A stretch of DNA of 6,670 nt, from the NCBI GenBank assembly GCA_013003285.1, contig JABDJY010000308.1:1-6670 (forward strand), given 5' to 3'. A model generated the notes under the pieces. That model was not told the origin of the DNA and did not search any database. It was given only the letters and a program-made list of their open reading frames with translations. Shown piece by piece: positions 1 through 5,340 of the stretch (positions are counted from its first letter, which is position 1; each line of letters opens with the position of its first letter). The DNA comes from Alphaproteobacteria bacterium (GTDB lineage Bacteria > Pseudomonadota > Alphaproteobacteria > UBA6615). Made by a program: the position numbers and the translations under genes.

Positions 1-119
1 ATTATGTACTGATCCTGCCGTGGAACCTGCGTAACGAAATCACAAGCGATCATGGCTATATTCGCGACTGGGGCGGCCGATTTGTGGTCGCCGTACCAGA
101 AATTGAGATCGAGCCGTGA
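1..119 (+). CDS. Sugar C-methyltransferase, C-terminal fragment (5' end outside window)
   Basis: Only the last 38 codons and the TGA stop are present; the frame is open to the left edge. The peptide contains YVLILPWNLRNEI near its start, then a YIRDWGGRFVV stretch and a short acidic tail. This matches the end of the C-terminal domain of SAM-dependent sugar C-methyltransferases (PF08484 type, as in the TylC3/NovU family). Those enzymes add a methyl group to a ring carbon of a 4-keto-6-deoxy NDP-sugar in the cytoplasm. The SAM-binding and zinc-binding parts would lie upstream and cannot be checked. The stop overlaps the GTG start of the epimerase gene (GTGA at 116-119), which implies one operon and supports a role in the same sugar pathway. 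Family assignment is fairly secure from the PWNL motif; the sugar and the methylated position are unknown. Confidence 0.8.
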   Translation, partial: YVLILPWNLRNEITSDHGYIRDWGGRFVVAVPEIEIEP

Positions 120-670
120 TTTTTCGCGATACAGATATAGAGGGCGTGAAAATCGTCGAATTGGAACCGGTCGCCGATGCACGTGGGTCTTTCGCGCGCA
201 GTTTTTGCACCGAAGAGTTCGCCGCCGCTGGCATGGCTCTGAATGTGGTACAGACCAATATATCGCGCAATAAAAGCCGGGGAACGCTGCGCGGCCTGCA
301 TTTCCAAGCGGCGCCGGCGCCCGAGCCCAAACTGGTGCGCTGCACCGCCGGTCGCATTTTCGATGTGGCGGTCGATTTGCGCCGCGCATCGCCGAGCTTT
401 TGCCGCTGGACTGGCCACGAATTGGATGCCGAGACACAAAATGGCTTGTTCATCCCGGCCGGCTGCGCCCACGGATTTCTGACCTTGAGCGATGATGCCG
501 AGATTACCTATTTGATGGGCGCGGCCTACGTCGCCGATCTGGCGCGCGGCGTGCGTTGGAACGATCCAGCCTTCAACATCGCCTGGCCGTTTGAACCCAC
601 CATCCTGTCCGAGCGCGACGCGGCCTATCCCGATTTCGACCCTGACGCTAGGGGAGACAGCCCATCGTGA
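116..670 (+). CDS. RmlC-like dTDP-4-dehydrorhamnose 3,5-epimerase family protein
   Basis: This 184-residue protein has the usual length of the RmlC cupin family, which epimerises C3 and/or C5 of NDP-4-keto-6-deoxyhexoses without a cofactor. The family signature is complete: QTNIS at 46-50, GTLRGLHFQ at 56-64, KLVR at 72-75, IFDVAVDLRR at 81-90, IPAGCAHGF at 113-121, RGVRWNDP at 144-151 and LSERD at 164-168. His62 fits the catalytic base and His119 the conserved AHGF histidine. Tyr132 and Tyr138 sit where the active-site tyrosines are expected, so the enzyme should be active. The GTG start overlaps the stop of the methyltransferase, with only a weak purine run upstream, so coupled translation is likely. 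A GGGGAG motif in its last codons serves the next gene. Whether it acts at C3 only or at both carbons, and on dTDP- or CDP-sugars, is not decided by sequence. The rmlC symbol is withheld because no rmlA, rmlB or rmlD is visible. Confidence 0.9.
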   Translation: MIFRDTDIEGVKIVELEPVADARGSFARSFCTEEFAAAGMALNVVQTNISRNKSRGTLRGLHFQAAPAPEPKLVRCTAGRIFDVAVDLRRASPSFCRWTGHELDAETQNGLFIPAGCAHGFLTLSDDAEITYLMGAAYVADLARGVRWNDPAFNIAWPFEPTILSERDAAYPDFDPDARGDSPS

Positions 671-1581
671 CCGACACCAACCCGCAACGCGCGCTCATCA
701 CCGGCGCCACCGGCTTCATCGGCTCGCGCCTGGTTCAACACCTGGTGCGCGACGGTGTTGAAACAGCCATCGTCGCCCGGCCAAGTTCGTCGTTCGATCA
801 GCTTGGTGGCGCCGCGAACCAGGTCGAAGTGTTGCGCCACGACGGCTCCACCAGCCAACTGACCGAATTCGTCGGGAAATTCTCGCCGGAGATCGTGTTT
901 CACCTGGCGGCGAATTTCATCGGCGTCCATTCGAGCGACGACGTGGCGCCACTGGTCGCCGACAATGTGGCCTTCACGGCGCAACTCTGTGAGGCGATGG
1001 TCACCGGCGATATACGCTGCCTGGTGGCGGCGGGTACCGTTTGGCAACATGCGAAAAGTCCGCCGGGCGATCCAATCCCGACCCCAAATTCGCTCTACGC
1101 CGCCACCAAGCAGGCGGCCGAAGACATCATCGCCTACTACGCCCAAACCGGCGCCCTATCGTCCATAGCCTTGAAAATTTACGATTCCTACGGGCCCGGC
1201 GACACACGGCCGAAATTGTTAAGCGCGTTGGCCGCCAAATCCGCCGCCGGGGAGACGCTCGACGCCACCTCGGGCAAACAGCAACTACATCTGGTCCATG
1301 TGGACGATATCGCCGCCGCCTTCCGTCATGCCGGCGAAATGCTGATATCCGGCCAGTCGAGCGGACACCAAAGCTACACCCTGCCGTCAGACGAAGCGGT
1401 CGACCTGCAAACGCTCGTCGCCATCTGGCAGGAAGCAACCGGCCGCACTATCGACGTTGCCTGGGGCGCCCGTCCCGACCGGCCCGGCGAGATCATGGTG
1501 CCCTGGGAAGGTACGCGCCTGCCCGGTTGGACGCCAAAAACTCCTTTAAAAACAGGCTTTAAGACGTTATTTGACGCTTAA
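667..1581 (+). CDS. NAD(P)-dependent epimerase/dehydratase (extended SDR), likely sugar-nucleotide 4-ketoreductase or epimerase
   Basis: This is a 304-residue extended short-chain dehydrogenase. The Rossmann motif GATGFIG is at residues 13-19, FHLAA at 78-82, a Thr in the catalytic Ser/Thr position near 124, and YAATK at 144-148 supplies the catalytic Tyr and Lys. HVDDIAAAF at 211-219 and a GWTPKTPLKTGF tail near 287-298 are typical of sugar-nucleotide epimerases and reductases. The GTG start overlaps the stop of the RmlC-like gene (GTGA at 667-670), and GGGGAG at 651-656 is a ribosome binding site 10 bases upstream. Placed after a C-methyltransferase and a 3,5-epimerase, it most likely performs the last step, reducing the 4-keto group of an NDP-deoxysugar. 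It could instead be a 4-epimerase or a dehydratase; these cannot be told apart from the motifs. It appears intact and ends the co-oriented sugar block. Confidence 0.85.
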   Translation: MTDTNPQRALITGATGFIGSRLVQHLVRDGVETAIVARPSSSFDQLGGAANQVEVLRHDGSTSQLTEFVGKFSPEIVFHLAANFIGVHSSDDVAPLVADNVAFTAQLCEAMVTGDIRCLVAAGTVWQHAKSPPGDPIPTPNSLYAATKQAAEDIIAYYAQTGALSSIALKIYDSYGPGDTRPKLLSALAAKSAAGETLDATSGKQQLHLVHVDDIAAAFRHAGEMLISGQSSGHQSYTLPSDEAVDLQTLVAIWQEATGRTIDVAWGARPDRPGEIMVPWEGTRLPGWTPKTPLKTGFKTLFDA

Positions 1582-1603
1582 ATCAAAATTTAGGCCTGTC
1601 CGC

Positions 1604-1630
1604 CATACTTTGTCCCGTAAAACAAGTATG
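1604..1630. repeat. Imperfect inverted repeat after the sugar operon
   Basis: CATACTT at 1604-1610 is the reverse complement of AAGTATG at 1624-1630. With one bulged T the stem extends to about nine pairs around a short loop. It starts 22 bases after the stop of the epimerase/reductase gene. No T-run follows on the + strand, so it is not a standard intrinsic terminator. It could be a weak 3' hairpin for the sugar mRNA or a protein-binding site for the next gene. Confidence 0.35.
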
Positions 1631-1711
1631 CGCGTGACGTTGCCCCGATGGGTGTTAAGTTTGCGACCAAACGGAAGACACATAATTAGGTTTCGTCCGG
1701 TCGGCATTGTT

Positions 1712-1723
1712 GACGCCGGCGTC
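1712..1723. repeat. Perfect 12-base palindrome GACGCCGGCGTC
   Basis: GACGCC is followed directly by its reverse complement GGCGTC, 14 bases before the preferred GTG start of the membrane protein gene. Its position could suit an operator or a structure affecting translation initiation. In DNA this rich in GC a 12-base palindrome can also arise by chance, so function is only a possibility. Confidence 0.25.
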
Positions 1724-1725
1724 TC

Positions 1726-1732
1726 AAGGTGA
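1726..1732 (+). promoter_or_regulatory. Ribosome binding site deciding the start of the membrane protein gene
   Basis: AAGGTGA at 1726-1732 resembles part of the anti-16S complement and lies five bases before GTG at 1738. The alternative in-frame GTG at 1729 falls inside this motif and has no purine-rich site of its own, so 1738 is favoured. Confidence 0.5.
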
Positions 1733-1737
1733 AGTAC

Positions 1738-2712
1738 GTGAACCGTCGACTGATATCATTTGCGATCAAGTTCGCCGTTTCCGCCGTCCTGCTATGGCTG
1801 CTGGCGCGCGGCATCGATGTGGACGCGGTCGGCCGGCAGATTGCCGGCGCCGATCCGTTCATGCTGATCGTTGGTGTGATTCTCGCCGCGGCGGTGATCC
1901 CCATGGCCGCCATTCGCTGGCAGATGGTGACCCGGGCGATCGGCCAACCGGTTTCGCTGCGTGACACGCAATCGATCACCTGGATCGGCTGGTTTTTCAA
2001 CCAAACGCTGCCGTCGACAATCGGTGGCGACGCGGTGCGCGTCTATCTGGCCTATCGGACCGGCATCACCAAAAAGGGCGCCATACACGGCATTCTTCTC
2101 GACCGGCTCATGGGCCTGTTCGTTGTCCTGGCTCTGGCGACAATTTTTCTGCCCCCCCTCCTCGCCGGGATAACCGTCGATTTCCAGAAGTGGTTTCTGA
2201 TTGCTTTCATCGTTGCCGGTTATGGTGGCTATACGGTGTTATTTCTGACCTCCGCGCGTTTCGCGGAACCCTTGGACAATTACCGCTTGGGCCGAATGGC
2301 GCGCGAACTATCGCACGATGCCCGCGGAACGTTACTTTCGCCCTCGCCCGGCGGGGTCATTTTGGTCATTTCCATTGTGCTGCAAATTGTTCAGAACGCC
2401 TCGGTCTACGCCATCGCCATCGCCGTCGGCGTCGAGGTAAGTTTTTACGCCATCATGGTCGCCGTACCGGCGGTTCTGCTCATATCCAGCCTACCGATTT
2501 CGCTGGCCGGCTGGGGCGTTCGCGAACAATCGATGGTGCTGGCCCTGGGCGCCATGGGGGTGGGATCGACCGACGCGCTGGCCATCTCGGTGCTACTGGG
2601 CCTGAGCTGGATCGTCATCGGACTGCCCGGCGCACTGGTCTGGCTCGGCCATCGCCGGCGGGGGGAAAGCCTGGAGGACGCGGCACAGGTTAGCGCCGGA
2701 ACCTCCGATTAG
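1738..2712 (+). CDS. Lysylphosphatidylglycerol synthase TM-region (UPF0104/PF03706) family membrane protein
   Basis: This is a 324-residue inner-membrane protein with about seven or eight hydrophobic segments, near residues 6-23, 41-59, 124-145, 152-171, 205-231, 236-255 and 280-303. The family hallmarks are NQTLPSTIGGDAVRVY at 88-103, DRLMG at 122-126 and LPISLAGWGVRE at 252-263. They match the stand-alone membrane domain related to MprF and YbhN/AglD proteins, which are linked to lipid or lipid-carrier handling and often found near polysaccharide genes. No aminoacyl-transferase domain follows, so lysyl transfer to lipid is not expected. The start is uncertain: GTG 1738 has a ribosome binding site five bases upstream, while GTG 1729 would add three residues. 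The gene follows the sugar operon on the same strand after 156 bases and may belong to the same envelope locus. Its substrate is unknown. Confidence 0.88.
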   Translation: MNRRLISFAIKFAVSAVLLWLLARGIDVDAVGRQIAGADPFMLIVGVILAAAVIPMAAIRWQMVTRAIGQPVSLRDTQSITWIGWFFNQTLPSTIGGDAVRVYLAYRTGITKKGAIHGILLDRLMGLFVVLALATIFLPPLLAGITVDFQKWFLIAFIVAGYGGYTVLFLTSARFAEPLDNYRLGRMARELSHDARGTLLSPSPGGVILVISIVLQIVQNASVYAIAIAVGVEVSFYAIMVAVPAVLLISSLPISLAGWGVREQSMVLALGAMGVGSTDALAISVLLGLSWIVIGLPGALVWLGHRRRGESLEDAAQVSAGTSD

Positions 2713-2721
2713 CTTCGCCTA

Positions 2722-2742
2722 CCCTCTCCTTTAGGGAGAGGG
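2722..2742. terminator. Hairpin between convergent genes, possible bidirectional terminator
   Basis: CCCTCTCC at 2722-2729 pairs perfectly with GGAGAGGG at 2735-2742 around the five-base loop TTTAG. It sits in the 45-base gap between the stop of the membrane protein gene and the stop of the SDR gene, where transcripts from both sides would end. Neither strand has a T-run after the stem, so efficient intrinsic termination is doubtful. Similar CCCTCTCC/GGAGAGGG hairpins are familiar as dispersed intergenic repeats in alphaproteobacteria, which is an alternative reading from memory. Confidence 0.5.
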
Positions 2743-2757
2743 GCTTGTCGCCGTCCC

Positions 2758-3519
2758 CTACCAGACCGACCAGCCGGCATCGACGATGATGGTTTCGCCA
2801 TGGACCATTTTGGAATCGTCGGTGGCGAGGAACACCGCCGCCCCAGTCATGTCGTCGGGGTCCATGAAATCGATGCCCGTGGGGGTCAGCGTGCGCATCA
2901 GCTCCATATATTCCTCGTTGCCGGGGCCGCGCACATGGGCATTGAGCGGGGTCGCCACATTGCCCGGCGCGATAGAGTTGACGTTGATATTCTCCTTGCC
3001 CAGCTCCGCGGCGAGCGCCCGGGTCATATTGACCACGCCGCCCTTCGACGCGCAGTAGCCAGGGCAGTTGGGAAAGGCGCCGGTGCCGGCGATCGACGAG
3101 ATGGAAATGACTTTACCGCCGCCATTCTCGCGAAAATGCGGCACGATTGTCTTCACCATGAAGAAATAGCCGCGCAGATTCAGGTCTAGCTGTTCGTCCC
3201 AAATTTCCTCGGTGGTCTCCATGACCGGCACGGTGCGAAACACGCCGGCATTGTTGACCAGCACGTCGATGCGGCCGAATTCCTCGATCGCGGCCGCTTG
3301 CAACCGCTCGATTTCCGACACTTTCGACACATCGGCCTTGAACACCTTGGCGGTACCGCCGGCATCGTTGATCGCCTGGGCGACAGCATTGGCGCCATCG
3401 TCGTTGCTCTTATAATTGATCGCCACCTTGGCGCCCTCTTTGGCAAACCGTTTGGCAATCGCCTCGCCGATACCCACCGAAGCACCGGTGACCAGGGCAA
3501 CCTTATCCTGCATTCTCAT
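2758..3519 (-). CDS. Classical short-chain dehydrogenase/reductase (SDR)
   Basis: This complete 253-residue classical SDR has the cofactor motif TGASVGIG at 11-18, NNAG at 89-92, the structural/catalytic Asn114, Ser142, and YCASK at 155-159 with catalytic Tyr155 and Lys159. APGNVATP follows at 184-191. All catalytic residues are present, so it should be an active NAD(P)-dependent oxidoreductase. After the second strand it has INYKS rather than an Asp, which leans toward NADP(H) or dual use. It resembles FabG and glucose-dehydrogenase-like proteins, but these motifs do not give the substrate. The ATG is supported by a strong GGAGG (complement of 3526-3530) six bases upstream. It is the last gene of the hyuA-hyuB-SDR run, 39 bases after hyuB, so it probably acts on a metabolite of the same pathway. 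A FabG function in fatty-acid synthesis is unlikely in this context. Confidence 0.9.
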   Translation of the reverse strand: MRMQDKVALVTGASVGIGEAIAKRFAKEGAKVAINYKSNDDGANAVAQAINDAGGTAKVFKADVSKVSEIERLQAAAIEEFGRIDVLVNNAGVFRTVPVMETTEEIWDEQLDLNLRGYFFMVKTIVPHFRENGGGKVISISSIAGTGAFPNCPGYCASKGGVVNMTRALAAELGKENINVNSIAPGNVATPLNAHVRGPGNEEYMELMRTLTPTGIDFMDPDDMTGAAVFLATDDSKMVHGETIIVDAGWSVW

Positions 3520-3530
3520 AACTCGCCTCC

Positions 3531-3540
3531 TTACATGTAA
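3531..3540. repeat. 10-base palindrome TTACATGTAA upstream of the SDR gene
   Basis: A perfect palindrome lies directly before the GGAGG ribosome binding site of the SDR gene, within the 39-base gap after hyuB. It is more AT-rich than its surroundings. It may be an operator or a chance occurrence; no promoter is recognisable with it. Confidence 0.2.
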
Positions 3541-3558
3541 ACGTTGGTTCGATAGTTC

Positions 3559-5325
3559 TTAGTCGCCGCGCAGGGCAGCGGTTTGTTCGGGATCGATTTC
3601 GCCGGCTTGGGTAATGGCCACGGCGTAGATTTCAGCGGCGCGTTCACGGCTAACCAGGCCTTCGCGCACATCGTGGCGCACCCGCTCGGGATCGCGGGTA
3701 CGCGGATCGCCATAGCCGCCGCCGCCTTGGGCAATGGAAACTAGGGTTTCGCCATCCTCGACCCAGACGATCGAGCATTGGTCGAGCACTTCGATTTCTT
3801 TGTTGCGCATCCGCTTGAGCTGTTCCGACGGTTGCGAGGCATGGCCGGCGCGCGCGCCCTGCGGCACATGGATCTTACCGTCGGCGACGAAGCCCGCCTC
3901 CATGCGGCAATCGACCGGCCCGAACTCTACCTCAATGGCCGGGGCGCCGCGATAACGGCCGGCGCCCTCGCTATCGGGGATCAGCCGGCGGGTGTTCACA
4001 TGGATCGGCGTGTAGACCTCGTCGAGCTCGACACTGTCGATGAAACACATGCCGCCATTGCCCACATGGAGCATGGTCAGCCAGGCGTCCTGGTGCGGTG
4101 CGCCGGCGCCCGCTGTGTGACCAAGAAAGAGCTGATTGACATAGGGCTTGCCGCTGCGCGGATCGATGCCGGAGACCACCGAGGTGGAGGGCGGACAGAA
4201 ACAGCCGACCTCGCCCATGCCGAAACCGTCACCCAATTCGGCCATGGCGCGCTGGGTCGCCGACACGATGCGGTCGGCCAGATTGGTCGTCGAGGCCGAA
4301 CAGCTGATCGGGTGGCGCGGAATGCCGACCACGCCGGCATCCTTCAGCTGCAATTTCACCCGGCGCAGCGAGCCGGCATTTTTCGGCACCGTATGGTCGA
4401 TGGAATTGAACACGCCGATATAGGCCGCGGTGCGGGTGCAGGCCTCCGACACGTTCAACCCGCAATTCATCTGGTCCGCATTGTCGCGCAGATCGACCTC
4501 TATCATCGCCGCGTCGGCATCGACCGTCACGGTGGAGGTAACGGTAATGCCCTCGTCGGGGGTGCCCGGGATCGCGTCATGGGTCGATTGCGCACTCGCC
4601 GTGCCGCCGGGAACCTCGCGCACCGCGTCGATCATGCGCTTTTCGGAATATTCGAACCACTGGTCGGTGAAGGCGTGCAAGGTCTCCCAGCCGACCTCGC
4701 GGCCCAGCGCCAGTAATTCGCGCTCGCCGATCAGGGTCGAGCCCAGCATCGCCAGAAAATCACCGTACCATTGCTCGGGCACGCGAATGCGCATCTGGCA
4801 CATGCGGATGATATCGTCGATGGTCTCGTAATCCTTCATCACTTGCACGGCGGGAAAGATCAACGCGCCCTCTTCGTACACATCGCGCGCGGTGCCGTGA
4901 TAGGTGGTCGGGATCGAGTTGCCGATATCGGCCTGGTGCGCCTTGGCCAGCAGGGTGAAATGATGGGTCCCGTCATCGTCGATCACCGGCATGATGATGG
5001 TGTGGTCGGCCGGGTGGGAACAACCGTGATAGGGCGAGTTGTGCAAAAACGCGTCGCCCTTCTTTAGCGCAGGATGAAACTCCACCATCGACGCCGCCAT
5101 GATATCCGGGCCCGACAGCACATGGATCGGCAGGCTCTCGGCCACCGCCAGAAGCTGGTGGTCGGCGGTGAGGATACAGCAGGAGAAATCCTTGGCCCGA
5201 TTGAGCACCCCGGAACGGCCGGTGCGCAACAAGGTGTTGCCCATCTTCGAGGAAATCCCCTCGAACCGATTGGCGAGAATGGCGAGTTGCGCGCCGTCGA
5301 GTTGTTTCTTGGCTTGATCACTCAT
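3559..5325 (-). CDS. Hydantoinase B/oxoprolinase family subunit (HyuB-like)
   Basis: This 588-residue protein spans the whole hydantoinase B family (PF02538). In this family HyuB pairs with HyuA to form ATP-dependent N-methylhydantoinase, 5-oxoprolinase, caprolactamase or acetone/acetophenone carboxylase-type enzymes in the cytoplasm. Conserved stretches are SGPDIMAA at 71-78, HNSPYHGCSHPADH at 95-108, AKAHQADIGN at 127-136, PDSEGAGRYRG at 450-460 and GGGGYGDP at 534-541. His104, Asp107 and His130 have the spacing of the metal site I recall for acetone carboxylase, so a bound divalent metal is plausible. The more common NDPY is NSPY here. The ATG has an AGGGAGGG site (complement of 5333-5340) seven bases upstream. 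The gene starts 15 bases after the hyuA stop and precedes an SDR gene, which indicates one operon. The exact substrate cannot be assigned. Confidence 0.92.
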   Translation of the reverse strand: MSDQAKKQLDGAQLAILANRFEGISSKMGNTLLRTGRSGVLNRAKDFSCCILTADHQLLAVAESLPIHVLSGPDIMAASMVEFHPALKKGDAFLHNSPYHGCSHPADHTIIMPVIDDDGTHHFTLLAKAHQADIGNSIPTTYHGTARDVYEEGALIFPAVQVMKDYETIDDIIRMCQMRIRVPEQWYGDFLAMLGSTLIGERELLALGREVGWETLHAFTDQWFEYSEKRMIDAVREVPGGTASAQSTHDAIPGTPDEGITVTSTVTVDADAAMIEVDLRDNADQMNCGLNVSEACTRTAAYIGVFNSIDHTVPKNAGSLRRVKLQLKDAGVVGIPRHPISCSASTTNLADRIVSATQRAMAELGDGFGMGEVGCFCPPSTSVVSGIDPRSGKPYVNQLFLGHTAGAGAPHQDAWLTMLHVGNGGMCFIDSVELDEVYTPIHVNTRRLIPDSEGAGRYRGAPAIEVEFGPVDCRMEAGFVADGKIHVPQGARAGHASQPSEQLKRMRNKEIEVLDQCSIVWVEDGETLVSIAQGGGGYGDPRTRDPERVRHDVREGLVSRERAAEIYAVAITQAGEIDPEQTAALRGD

Positions 5326-5340
5326 AATCCGGCCCTCCCT

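Noticed and set aside
625..1146. 173-codon - strand frame across the epimerase/SDR junction
   Set aside because: Antisense to two well-supported genes and without recognisable motifs.
1041..1562. 173-codon frame overlapping the extended SDR gene on the same strand
   Set aside because: Arg- and Pro-rich low-information product in another frame of a gene with intact catalytic motifs.
1661..1688. Sigma-70-like promoter before the membrane protein gene (TTGCGA and CATAAT)
   Set aside because: CATAAT at 1681-1686 is a good -10 match, but TTGCGA at 1661-1666 leaves only a 14-base spacer, and no better -35 sits at 16-18 bases.
2758..3519. SDR gene as fabG of fatty-acid synthesis
   Set aside because: The motifs are shared by many classical SDRs, and the operon context with hyuA-hyuB, without acp or fab genes, does not support this.
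3778..4716. 312-codon open frame on the + strand opposite hyuB
   Set aside because: Its product is rich in Arg, His, Gly and Ala with no recognisable domain, and it lies wholly antisense to a clear HyuB gene. Such frames are common in GC-rich DNA.
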